A stretch of 5,445 bases of DNA, from positions 1-5,445 of the forward strand of contig JAUSQB010000370.1 in NCBI GenBank assembly GCA_030652715.1. Reading direction: 5' to 3'. Origin of the DNA: Rugosibacter sp. GTDB taxonomy: Bacteria > Pseudomonadota > Gammaproteobacteria > Burkholderiales > Rhodocyclaceae. This document shows, piece after piece, positions 1-5,445 of the stretch (position 1 is the stretch's first letter; every line of letters begins with the position of its first letter). A program made the position numbers and the translations under genes. Under the pieces are notes generated by a model, which saw only the letters and a program-made list of their open reading frames with translations, ran no database searches and was not told the origin of the DNA.

Positions 1-361
1 TGCGCTGGGCGGCTACCGCGTGCAGGGCAGGGGAGAAGCGGCCGCCGCACGCATGAAGGCCGATGCGCTGGCGTTGGAAGGCGCGGGTGCGAGCCTGATG
101 GTGATGGAAATGGTGCCTGCTGATCTTGCCGGAGACATTACGCGGTTGCTGCAAGTGTGCGCCACGATAGGCATAGGTGCAGGCAAGGATTGCGATGGCC
201 AGGTACTGGTGCTGCACGATATGCTGGGTGTGTATCCCGGCAAGAAAGGCCGCTTCGTGAAAGACTTCATGGCCGAGGCGAAAAGCATCGACGGTGCAGT
301 CACTGCGTATGTTGAGGCCGTCAAGGATGGCAGCTTTCCTGCACCGGAGCATTGTTACTGA
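1..361 (+). CDS. panB: 3-methyl-2-oxobutanoate hydroxymethyltransferase (ketopantoate hydroxymethyltransferase), C-terminal part
   Basis: PanB transfers a hydroxymethyl group from 5,10-methylenetetrahydrofolate to 2-oxoisovalerate, giving ketopantoate; it is the first committed step to pantothenate and acts in the cytoplasm. Only the last 119 residues are present, because the gene enters from the left edge (first full codon at base 2); the whole protein is usually about 260-280 residues. Visible family landmarks are GGYRVQGR near the start, the MEMVP segment whose Glu (codon 107-109) matches the catalytic base of the family, the glycine-rich IGIGAG followed by [10 protein letters not shown], and a tail rich in Lys and Phe (KKGRFVKDF). 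The frame ends at TGA 359-361, whose last base is the first base of panC, so the two genes are surely co-transcribed. Identification is from remembered family motifs and the neighbouring panC and panD. No truncation other than the window edge is seen. Confidence 0.95.
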   Translation, partial: ALGGYRVQGRGEAAAARMKADALALEGAGASLMVMEMVPADLAGDITRLLQVCATIGIGAGKDCDGQVLVLHDMLGVYPGKKGRFVKDFMAEAKSIDGAVTAYVEAVKDGSFPAPEHCY

Positions 362-1209
362 TGCAGGTGCACGCAACCATTGCCAGCCTGCGCGCGGCAC
401 GTGCAGCAGCAGGAAATACGATAGAACCTGCACAACGCGTGGCTGTCGTGCCCACTATGGGCAACCTGCATGCCGGGCATATTTCCTTGATGCGTCAGGC
501 CAGGGATCATGCTGATGTGGTGATCGCCACGATTTTCGTCAATCGCCTGCAATTCCGCCCGGGTGAGGATTTTGAGAAATATCCGCGCACCTTTGCGGCG
601 GATTGCGCGCAGTTAGAGGCCGCAGGCGTCGATCATCTGTTTGCCCCGGATGAGGCGGAGATGTATCCGCAGCCGCAAACTTATTATGTGGAGCCGCCAG
701 CGGAGCAGGCGAACATTCTGGATGGCGAATTTCGCCCCGGTCATTTTCGCGGCATGGCGACGGTGGTGTTAAAACTGCTGCAGATCACTCAGCCCCATGC
801 GGCCTTGTTCGGCAAGAAGGATTACCAGCAGTTGATGGTGATTCGCAACATGGTGGCGGACTTTAATCTGCCTGTAAAAGTCATTGGTGGCGAGACGGTG
901 CGTGCGGATGATGGTTTGGCACTGTCGTCGCGCAATGGGTATTTGTCAGCGGCAGAGCGGCTTGAAGCGCCGCGCCTGTTTCAGGTGTTAACGCAGGTGG
1001 CCGTTGCCGTGCGCGCAGGAAACCTTGACTACAAGCAGCTTGAACAAGAGGCGATGACTGAATTGAAGGCCCATGGCTGGTTGACGGAATATGTTGCATT
1101 GCGTAAAAAACTTGATTTACAATGCACGCCCGTTCACGATTCCGGGTTGGTGGTGTTGGCGGCTGCGCGTTTAGGCAGTACGCGCCTCATTGATAATCTG
1201 GAAGTTTAG
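361..1209 (+). CDS. panC: Pantothenate synthetase (pantoate--beta-alanine ligase)
   Basis: PanC joins pantoate and beta-alanine with ATP, via a pantoyl-adenylate intermediate, to form pantothenate in the cytoplasm. The 282-residue product has the normal family length. It shows [10 protein letters not shown] (residues 31-40, the nucleotide-binding HxGH signature), FVNRLQF (59-65) followed by EDFEKYPRT, the [13 protein letters not shown] pantoate/ATP loop (124-136), GKKDYQQL (151-158) and the KMSKS-like LSSRN (188-192). The frame could be extended to a TTG at 352, but a GGAG at 346-349 would then be only 2 bases away. ATG 361 is therefore preferred: it overlaps the panB stop by one base (TGATG), as expected for translational coupling. 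Most bacterial PanC proteins have Pro after FVN; the Arg seen here is a variant I recall from betaproteobacteria. All key motifs are intact. Confidence 0.97.
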   Translation: MQVHATIASLRAARAAAGNTIEPAQRVAVVPTMGNLHAGHISLMRQARDHADVVIATIFVNRLQFRPGEDFEKYPRTFAADCAQLEAAGVDHLFAPDEAEMYPQPQTYYVEPPAEQANILDGEFRPGHFRGMATVVLKLLQITQPHAALFGKKDYQQLMVIRNMVADFNLPVKVIGGETVRADDGLALSSRNGYLSAAERLEAPRLFQVLTQVAVAVRAGNLDYKQLEQEAMTELKAHGWLTEYVALRKKLDLQCTPVHDSGLVVLAAARLGSTRLIDNLEV

Positions 1210-1331
1210 GCCACTGCGATGCGCTCATGCCGGTGGTGTGCCAGTAGCGAATGAATGCGCCAGCGGTTGATGTGGCGATGTGAAATGTCCCAATGTGGTG
1301 TGCCTCCCCTTTGCATGAGAAAGGATTGACA

Positions 1332-1715
1332 ATGCAGCGCATGATGCTGAAATCAAAAATTCACCGTGTCACGGTGACACAAGCCGAGCTGCACTACGAA
1401 GGTTCCTGTGCGATTGATGAAAATCTGCTTGACGCAGCGGATATCAAGGAATACCAGCAGATCGATATTTACAATGTGAACAATGGCGATCGTTTTACTA
1501 CTTACGCGATTCGTGCTGAGCGCGGCACAGGCACCATTTCAGTCAATGGTGCCGCTGCACGCAAGGCAGCGCCGGGAGATCTATTGATCATCGCCAGCTA
1601 CGCGACGATGAACGAGATTGAACTGGCGAATTTTGAGCCGGACCTTGTGTATGTGGATGCAAAAAACCGCATCACGCATCACAGCAAAAAAATCCCGACG
1701 CAAGTGGCAGCCTGA
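1332..1715 (+). CDS. panD: Aspartate 1-decarboxylase precursor
   Basis: PanD decarboxylates L-aspartate to beta-alanine, the second substrate of PanC. It is made as an inactive proenzyme that cleaves between Gly24 and Ser25, and Ser25 becomes the catalytic pyruvoyl group. The sequence shows this site as HYEGSCAID (residues 21-29). It also has Lys9, Arg54, Thr57 and Tyr58 at the positions I recall for active-site residues of the E. coli enzyme, and the conserved TISVNGAAA and GDLLIIASY strands. Length is 127 residues, usual for the family. The open frame extends upstream to 1293, but ATG 1332 is chosen because AAAGGA ends about 7 bases before it and the protein then begins at the normal family N-terminus. 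The gene lies 122 bp after panC, and I see no convincing promoter in that gap, so read-through from panBC is likely. A strong terminator follows. Confidence 0.97.
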   Translation: MQRMMLKSKIHRVTVTQAELHYEGSCAIDENLLDAADIKEYQQIDIYNVNNGDRFTTYAIRAERGTGTISVNGAAARKAAPGDLLIIASYATMNEIELANFEPDLVYVDAKNRITHHSKKIPTQVAA

Positions 1716-1742
1716 TTTACGTTTGACTAAAACGCAGCAGCA

Positions 1743-1777
1743 AAAAAGCCCGCATTGCAAAACTGTGCGGGCTTTTT
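1743..1777. terminator. Bidirectional intrinsic terminator between panD and the convergent helicase gene
   Basis: A perfect 12-bp inverted repeat pairs AAAAAGCCCGCA (1743-1754) with TGCGGGCTTTTT (1766-1777) around an 11-nt loop. Read on the plus strand, the GC stem is followed by TTTTT after panD (stop 1713-1715). Read on the minus strand, the A-run becomes a U-run after the helicase gene (stop at 1805-1807). It is 27-28 bases from each flanking gene, so one hairpin probably ends both convergent transcripts. Confidence 0.9.
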
Positions 1778-1804
1778 ATTGCGGCAGATTCAAGAATCGT
1801 TTGC

Positions 1805-3400
1805 TTACTTTTTGCTCAAGCCACCCAACAGCGCTGCCACGGTACGTTTATGGCGGGTAGCCGCTGATTTTGTTGTCACTGTACTTGTTGCGGTGCTGAC
1901 TTTGTTTTCGTAGGGCTGGGTGGGGTCGAAATCAAGTTTGGGCAAATGTTTAGTCTGGGCACTAAATGCTGGCGCAGATCCGGCAGCAGGACGATGATCG
2001 CGCGGTTTTTCCAGGCGTTCTTTGGGCCGAATGGGGCGCTCGGTGTGCTCACTGCGCTCGGGCCGGCCTGAGCGCAGTGAGCGATCATGGCTGTCAGGCT
2101 TGCTAAAGTTGCTATGGCGTCTTGCACCCCGATCTTCTGCATGATGGCTGGATGCATCTGGGGTATCGGCATCTTGAGTGAGGATGCTGCTGTCAGCGCG
2201 CGTGATCGGACGGTTGATGAGTTTTTCAATATCGCGCAGGCGCTCGGTTTCTTCCGGGGCGAAGAGCGAGATTGCTACACCCAGCTTGCCTGCGCGGCCC
2301 GTACGGCCGATGCGATGGATGTAATCTTCCGCCGTGTGTGGCAGCTCGTAATTGATGACGTGCGGCAATTCGTCAATATCCAGACCTCGCGCGGCAACGT
2401 CGGTGGCAACCAGCACGCGAATCTTGCCAGATTTGAAGTCTTCCAGCGCTTCGGTGCGTTGCGCCTGGCTTTTGTCGCCATGAATGGCGTCTGCCGCAAT
2501 GCCTTGCCGGGCCAGATGCAACGCCAGGCGGCTCGCGCCGAACTTGGTGCCGACAAACACCAGCACCTGACGCATGTCTTCTTGCGTGAGCAGCTTGACC
2601 AGCAGGTGGCGTTTCAAGTCGCTGGCCACGGGATACACGCGGTGGGTGATGGTTTCGCTCACGGCATTGCGGCGGGCGACTTCAATTAACTGGGGCGACT
2701 TCAACATGGAGTCCGCCAGCTTTTTGATCTCCGTAGAAAACGTGGCGGAGAACAACAGGCTCTGGCGTGCCGTGGGCAGCATGGCCAGGATGCGCCGGAT
2801 GTCGGGCATGAAGCCCATGTCCAGCATGCGGTCGGCCTCATCCAGCACCAGGACTTCAACGGAATTGAAGCTCACGCTTTTTTGCTGCACGTGGTCGAGC
2901 AGCCGACCCGGCGTGGCCACCACAATTTCGCGGCCTTCACGCAGCTCGGCAATTTGCGGCTTGATATCCACACCGCCATAAATGCACACCGAGCGTAGCG
3001 GCAAGTGTTTGCTATAGGTGACGACGCTTTCATGTACCTGCATCGCCAGTTCGCGCGTGGGGGCAAGGATCAGCGCGCGTACGGGATGTTTGGCAGGCGA
3101 AGGTGAGGAAGTGGCGTAGGGTGCCAGGCGTTGCAGCAAGGGCAGGGTGAAGCCTGCGGTCTTGCCAGTACCAGTTTGTGCGCCGCCCATGACATCGTGG
3201 CCAGCCAAAACGATGGGAATGGCCTGTGCCTGGATCGGCGTGGGCGAGGTGTAGCCTGTGTCCTTGACGGCGCGAAGGAGCTCGGGGATGAGGCCCAAGG
3301 CGTCAAATGTGGCTGGCAATGGGGTTGAAATAGTCGGCTCTGGCGAGACGGCGACTACAGATGTTTCATCTGTAGTTTGTGGCACTATGGGGTTGTTCAA
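1805..3400 (-). CDS. rhlE: DEAD-box ATP-dependent RNA helicase, RhlE-like
   Basis: DEAD-box helicases use ATP to unwind short RNA duplexes in ribosome assembly and mRNA decay. From a TTG start the product is 531 residues and carries the full motif set: Q motif (Phe32, Gln57), motif I AQTGTGKT (74-81), Ia PTRELA (114-119), GG (142-143), Ib TPGR (163-166), II DEAD (187-190), III SAT (218-220), [11 protein letters not shown] (332-341) and [10 protein letters not shown] (362-369). A tail from about residue 410 is rich in Arg, Glu, Ser and Pro, probably disordered and RNA-binding. TTG 3400 is chosen because AGGAG lies 5 bases upstream. The longer frame to ATG 3532 would start upstream of the TATAAT box at 3518-3523 and adds 44 residues with no helicase resemblance. 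The RhlE assignment rests on core similarity and tail type; related subfamilies (DeaD, SrmB, DbpA) are less likely but not excluded. The gene converges on panD and seems to have its own promoter. Confidence 0.9.
   Translation of the reverse strand: MNNPIVPQTTDETSVVAVSPEPTISTPLPATFDALGLIPELLRAVKDTGYTSPTPIQAQAIPIVLAGHDVMGGAQTGTGKTAGFTLPLLQRLAPYATSSPSPAKHPVRALILAPTRELAMQVHESVVTYSKHLPLRSVCIYGGVDIKPQIAELREGREIVVATPGRLLDHVQQKSVSFNSVEVLVLDEADRMLDMGFMPDIRRILAMLPTARQSLLFSATFSTEIKKLADSMLKSPQLIEVARRNAVSETITHRVYPVASDLKRHLLVKLLTQEDMRQVLVFVGTKFGASRLALHLARQGIAADAIHGDKSQAQRTEALEDFKSGKIRVLVATDVAARGLDIDELPHVINYELPHTAEDYIHRIGRTGRAGKLGVAISLFAPEETERLRDIEKLINRPITRADSSILTQDADTPDASSHHAEDRGARRHSNFSKPDSHDRSLRSGRPERSEHTERPIRPKERLEKPRDHRPAAGSAPAFSAQTKHLPKLDFDPTQPYENKVSTATSTVTTKSAATRHKRTVAALLGGLSKK
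2047..2082. repeat. 36-bp near-perfect palindrome inside the helicase gene
   Basis: GCTCACTGCGCTC (2047-2059) is followed, after 10 bases, by its exact reverse complement GAGCGCAGTGAGC (2070-2082). The 10-base centre itself contains GGCCGGCC (2061-2068), a perfect 8-bp palindrome, so only the 2060/2069 pair (a G/T mismatch in the DNA) breaks the symmetry across 36 bp. It lies in frame within codons for the Arg/Ser/Glu-rich tail ([13 protein letters not shown]) of the minus-strand helicase. Its nature is unknown: a REP-like or mobile palindrome, a protein-binding site, or an mRNA hairpin are all possible. Confidence 0.85.
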
Positions 3401-3405
3401 TGGAA

Positions 3406-3410
3406 CTCCT
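3406..3410 (-). promoter_or_regulatory. Shine-Dalgarno sequence that fixes the TTG start of the helicase gene
   Basis: On the minus strand AGGAG (3410 down to 3406) is followed by 5 bases and then TTG at 3400-3398, in frame with the helicase. No ATG or GTG in the 44 codons upstream has comparable support, and the next in-frame ATG lies inside the ATPase core, so this site decides the start. Confidence 0.8.
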
Positions 3411-3446
3411 GAATCGGCCTGCCCTTGTGAGGGGAACCGGTTCAGG
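3408..3446 (-). promoter_or_regulatory. Possible Shine-Dalgarno-masking hairpin in the helicase leader
   Basis: In the minus-strand transcript CCTGAACCGG (3446-3437) can pair with CCGATTCAGG (3417-3408) in 9 of 10 positions. The right-hand arm includes the AGG of the AGGAG ribosome-binding site. Within the 19-nt loop, CCCT (3433-3430) and AGGG (3425-3422) form a second 4-bp stem with a CACA tetraloop. The pairing is read directly from the sequence; the idea that it controls translation is an inference. Confidence 0.5.
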
Positions 3447-3477
3447 CAGCGAAAGACTTGAAAATGCTGTGCGGCGG

Positions 3478-3512
3478 AATGCCGAATCGCAGGCCAACCG
3501 GCATTGCCTGCG
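3478..3512 (-). promoter_or_regulatory. Interleaved inverted repeats at the predicted 5' end of the helicase mRNA
   Basis: Two perfect 7-bp inverted repeats interlock. CGCAGGC (3488-3494) matches GCCTGCG (3506-3512), and AATGCCG (3478-3484) matches CGGCATT (3499-3505). Because each repeat has one arm within the span of the other, the RNA could form either of two exclusive hairpins, or a tight pseudoknot (linkers of 0, 4 and 3 nt, which is sterically strained). The first arm begins at the predicted transcription start near 3511. Confidence 0.55.
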
Positions 3513-3517
3513 AGGGC

Positions 3518-3523
3518 ATTATA
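3518..3523 (-). promoter_or_regulatory. Sigma-70-type -10 box for the helicase gene
   Basis: The minus strand reads a perfect TATAAT here, which predicts a transcription start near 3511 and a leader of about 110 nt before the TTG start. No good -35 hexamer is seen at 16-18 bp spacing (the 17-bp position reads ACATCC), and there is no TGn extension, so the promoter may be weak or need an activator. Confidence 0.55.
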
Positions 3524-3672
3524 GTACAACACTCAGCCAAGGATGTTGCTAACCGCATGAATTTCCGGTATGGGCTTTTCTGGGTGATGGGTAGTATCTG
3601 CTGCAATGGACACCAGGATGGGCGTTCCTTTCAGGTCACGATTTTGTCTTGATTCACTGGTGGCGCTGTGCT

Positions 3673-4593
3673 TTACGGTTGCTTGTGCAGCGTTTCCTTG
3701 GCGGTGAACAGTCCTTGCTGAGCGGCTTCGCTCACCGCTAGCGCTGCTGGATGGTTGAGTTTGCGTTCCACCGTGATAAGGAAAAAGTGCTCGTTGATGG
3801 CTTCGGTGTGACCCACGGATACCACGCCGTATTGCGCCGCCACCTCGGCGGCGATGGCTGTGGGTGCGGAAAATACGCCCGCACCAGCCTGGCCAAAGGA
3901 CTTCATCAGCGCGCCATCGTCGAACTCGCCAACCAGCCGCGGGTGGATGTTCTGGCCGCGCAACCAGCGCAGCAGCGGGGCGCGTATCGCGCTGTCCTCG
4001 CCGGGAATCAGCAGCGGCGCACCGTCAAGCAGGCGCGGGAATTCGCCTTTGAGCCTTGGCGCAAGCTCGGGCGCAGCGAAAAATGTCAGTCCGCATTCAC
4101 CCAGCAGGTGGCTGTAACCTTTCACGTCCATGCCAGGTGGCAAGGGCCGGTCGGCCAGCACCATGTCCAGCCGGTGAATGGCGAGTTCGGCCAGCAGCCG
4201 CTCGAACTTGTCTTCCCGGCATACCATGCGCACCGGTTCGGGCAGCCCCAACGCCGGTGCCAGCAGCCGGTAGGCGATGAACTTGGGTACCACGTCGGCG
4301 ATGCCTACCCGGAACAGAAATGGGCGCTCCCCTTGGCGATTGCGCAATGTTTCTTCGAGCTCGTTGCCGACCTGGAATATTTCGTCAGCATAAGACAGGG
4401 CCAGACGCCCAGCTTCGGTCAGTTCCAGTCGCCGTCCCGTGCGGCGGAACAGGGCTACCCCCAGTTTTTCTTCCAGTTGGGCGATTTGTCCGGAGAGGGT
4501 CTGTGGCGTGAGGTGCAGTTGTTCAGCACCACGCACCATGCCGCCTGCCTTGGCTACAGCATGGAAGTAATGCAATTGCCGGTAATTGAGCAT
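3673..4593 (-). CDS. nhaR: LysR-family transcriptional activator, NhaR-like
   Basis: NhaR proteins are LysR-type regulators that in E. coli activate the sodium/proton antiporter gene nhaA in response to Na+ and also control other stress and adhesion genes. The 306-residue product has the LysR winged helix-turn-helix at the N-terminus (YFHAVAKAGGMVRGAEQLHLTPQ split over residues 9-31, then SGQIAQLEEKLG at 34-45). An effector-binding domain runs from about residue 92. NhaR-like segments are LDMVLADRP (142-150), GECG (165-168), LLIPG (194-198) and GEFDDGALMKSFG (222-234), which closely resemble the E. coli protein as I recall it. ATG 4593 gives the standard LysR N-terminus, with a weak GGA ending 6 bases upstream. 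No nhaA-type antiporter gene is in the window, so its target is not shown. It is divergent from the HPF-like gene and shares a control region with it. A different LysR specificity is possible. Confidence 0.85.
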   Translation of the reverse strand: MLNYRQLHYFHAVAKAGGMVRGAEQLHLTPQTLSGQIAQLEEKLGVALFRRTGRRLELTEAGRLALSYADEIFQVGNELEETLRNRQGERPFLFRVGIADVVPKFIAYRLLAPALGLPEPVRMVCREDKFERLLAELAIHRLDMVLADRPLPPGMDVKGYSHLLGECGLTFFAAPELAPRLKGEFPRLLDGAPLLIPGEDSAIRAPLLRWLRGQNIHPRLVGEFDDGALMKSFGQAGAGVFSAPTAIAAEVAAQYGVVSVGHTEAINEHFFLITVERKLNHPAALAVSEAAQQGLFTAKETLHKQP

Positions 4594-4606
4594 GATGATC
4601 CAATAC

Positions 4607-4644
4607 TTCGTGAATAACGAACGATTCGCAAATAATAAACGAAT
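4607..4644. promoter_or_regulatory. Candidate LysR-type operator in the divergent nhaR / HPF-like intergenic region
   Basis: The site TTCGT-GAATA-ACGAA (4607-4621) is a perfect dyad and contains the T-N11-A pattern (T4608, A4620) typical of LysR-type binding sites. It is followed by a second dyad, ATTCG (4624-4628) with CGAAT (4640-4644), separated by 11 AT-rich bases. LysR regulators commonly bind such paired sites next to their own gene and control themselves and the divergent gene. The proximal dyad begins 14 bp upstream of the nhaR ATG. Promoters here are weak: for the plus strand TTCGTG (4607-4612) and AATAAT (4631-4636) at 18-bp spacing are the best pair I see, and they overlap the dyads. 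Confidence 0.5.
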
Positions 4645-4712
4645 TTTCTTGATGAAAAAGAATGGCTATCATGGCGCTGTCGAATTCCGATACTCTTCAT
4701 ACGGAGACAGTC

Positions 4713-5084
4713 ATGCAGATGGACATTCAGTGTCGCAGTTTCGATCTTACCGATGGTTTGCGCGACTACGTGAGGAAACGGCTGGCCTACAGCCTGAATT
4801 GTGGTGACGGCCATATCGTGCGGGTGGTTGTGCGTCTTTCCGACATTAACGGCCCGCGTGGCGGCGAGGATAAGCGCTGCCACCTTGAACTGCGTTTGAA
4901 AGGGCTGCCGGAGGTGGTGATCGAGGATACCGAGGCTGATCTTTATGTGGCCATTGACCGTGCTGCCGAGCGCGCCGGGCGTGCCTTGCAGCGTTGCCTG
5001 GTGCGGCAACGGGAATTTGCGCCCATCATGCGGCTGAATGAAAGCACCGATCAATCGGACGAACTCAAAACGGAGAGAACATGA
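4713..5084 (+). CDS. HPF/RaiA-family (S30AE/sigma-54 modulation) ribosome-associated protein
   Basis: Members of this family bind the 30S decoding region and inactivate or dimerise idle ribosomes in slow growth. The 123-residue product resembles HPF in outline: a first strand [18 protein letters not shown], two basic helices, and [17 protein letters not shown] (76-92), which corresponds to the MYAAIDGLIDKLARQL helix of E. coli HPF. It differs from classic HPF by a [13 protein letters not shown] insert-like segment (44-56), by an acidic EDTEAD turn (71-76) and by a polar tail after about residue 100. It lacks the long C-terminal dimerisation domain of long HPF. The frame extends up to 4662, but ATG 4713 is chosen because GGAG (4703-4706) sits 6 bases before it and the domain begins there. 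The stop overlaps the purE start as ATGA. I can place it in the family but not name an ortholog, and its activity on ribosomes is inferred. Confidence 0.8.
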   Translation: MQMDIQCRSFDLTDGLRDYVRKRLAYSLNCGDGHIVRVVVRLSDINGPRGGEDKRCHLELRLKGLPEVVIEDTEADLYVAIDRAAERAGRALQRCLVRQREFAPIMRLNESTDQSDELKTERT

Positions 5085-5445
5085 CTAAAAAAATGAGCGA
5101 AAACCTTCCCGTGGTCGGCATTGTCATGGGTTCGGATTCGGACTGGCCCGTGATGCAGGCTGCCGCTGGCGTGCTGGAAGAATTCGGTGTTCCTTTCGAA
5201 GCGCGCGTTGTTTCGGCACACCGCACGCCTGATCTGTTGTTCGACTATGCCGCGACGGCGCGCGAGCGGGGTCTTGTCGCCATCATCGCCGGTGCCGGTG
5301 GTGCAGCCCACCTGCCGGGCATGCTGGCGGCCAAAACTTCCGTGCCGGTGCTGGGTGTGCCCGTGCCCTCCAAGCATCTGCAAGGCCTGGATTCCCTGCT
5401 TTCCATCGTGCAGATGCCCAAAGGGGTGCCGGTGGCCACGTTTGC
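5081..5445 (+). CDS. purE: 5-(carboxyamino)imidazole ribonucleotide mutase (class I PurE), N-terminal part
   Basis: PurE moves the carboxyl group of N5-CAIR to carbon 4 to give CAIR in de novo purine synthesis, usually working after PurK. The first 121 codons are present and the gene leaves the right edge; full-length PurE is about 160-170 residues. Visible landmarks are MGSDSDW (16-22) in the nucleotide-binding loop, SAHRTP (45-50) with the catalytic His47, [12 protein letters not shown] and the [10 protein letters not shown] strand-loop near the end of the window. ATG 5081 is chosen because GGAG (5072-5075) lies 5 bases upstream and because it forms an ATGA overlap with the stop of the HPF-like gene. 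A second ATG four codons later (5093) has no better site. Translation is probably coupled to the preceding gene. A downstream purK would fit, but lies outside the window. Confidence 0.96.
   Translation, partial: MTKKMSENLPVVGIVMGSDSDWPVMQAAAGVLEEFGVPFEARVVSAHRTPDLLFDYAATARERGLVAIIAGAGGAAHLPGMLAAKTSVPVLGVPVPSKHLQGLDSLLSIVQMPKGVPVATF

Noticed and set aside
1267..1296. A panD promoter with TTGATG at 1267-1272.
   Set aside because: At 16-18 bases downstream there is no sequence close to TATAAT (CAATGT is the best).
2087..2689. A 200-codon plus-strand frame inside the helicase gene.
   Set aside because: It is the complement of conserved helicase motifs IV to VI and their surroundings; no independent domain or start signal is seen.
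3401..3532. Extending the helicase to an ATG at 3532 (44 more residues).
   Set aside because: That ATG lies upstream of the TATAAT box, has no ribosome-binding site, and the added residues do not look like helicase; TTG 3400 has a perfect AGGAG at 5 bases.
3533..3672. A short minus-strand open frame between nhaR and the helicase, ending in a TGA at 3533-3535 with protein-like residues (ILVSIAADTTHHPEK).
   Set aside because: No ATG and no ribosome-binding site precede it; the only clear start would be a GTG giving about 26 codons. nhaR has normal length, so this is not a frameshifted tail. Treated as non-coding.
3751..4617. A 288-codon plus-strand frame opposite nhaR.
   Set aside because: It mirrors nearly the whole of a clear LysR gene, shows no recognisable domain and reads as low-information His/Gln/Arg-rich sequence; it is a GC-driven shadow.
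4649..4672. A promoter for the HPF-like gene made of TTGATG (4649-4654) and TATCAT (4667-4672).
   Set aside because: The spacing is only 12 bases, too short for sigma-70.
4554..5054. A 166-codon minus-strand frame covering the HPF-like gene and its upstream region.
   Set aside because: The plus-strand frame has a good ribosome-binding site, family motifs and coupling to purE; the opposite frame has no recognisable domain.

Overview
The window looks like chromosomal DNA of a proteobacterium, most likely a betaproteobacterium (perhaps Nitrosomonadales, e.g. a Gallionellaceae- or Methylophilaceae-like organism). The basis is moderate GC, dense housekeeping genes, a PanC with the FVNRLQF form of its conserved loop (which I recall from betaproteobacteria such as Neisseria), an NhaR-type LysR regulator, and an HPF-like gene in front of purE. 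The placement is an inference from remembered family features, not from a database search. I see no transposase, integrase, CRISPR array, tRNA or rRNA, and no clear sign of a foreign island.

Layout. (1) 1-1715, plus strand: the end of panB, then panC overlapping it by one base, then panD after a 122-bp gap. Together these make pantoate, beta-alanine and pantothenate, the precursor of coenzyme A. A strong hairpin at 1743-1777, flanked by A and T runs, can terminate transcription from both sides. (2) 1805-3400, minus strand: a RhlE-type DEAD-box RNA helicase that converges on panD. The longest frame begins at 3532, but the real start is best placed at a TTG at 3400, five bases after a perfect AGGAG. 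A TATAAT box at 3518-3523 then predicts a leader of about 110 nt. That leader contains two interleaved inverted repeats at its 5' end and a hairpin that pairs part of the Shine-Dalgarno sequence. A 36-bp near-perfect palindrome lies within the codons for the disordered C-terminal tail. (3) 3673-4593, minus strand: a NhaR-like LysR regulator. (4) 4594-4712: a divergent intergenic region with a textbook LysR-type dyad. (5) 4713-5445, plus strand: a small HPF/RaiA-family ribosome-associated protein, then purE, which overlaps it by an ATGA and runs off the right edge.

How the genes fit together: panBCD is one biosynthetic unit. The HPF-like protein and PurE are almost certainly translationally coupled, linking ribosome hibernation or ribosome association with purine synthesis. 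The helicase appears to have its own structured, potentially self-regulated leader. No wholly new multi-gene system is evident. The most interesting signals are the helicase leader architecture, the palindrome in the helicase gene, the LysR operator and the HPF-like/purE coupling.
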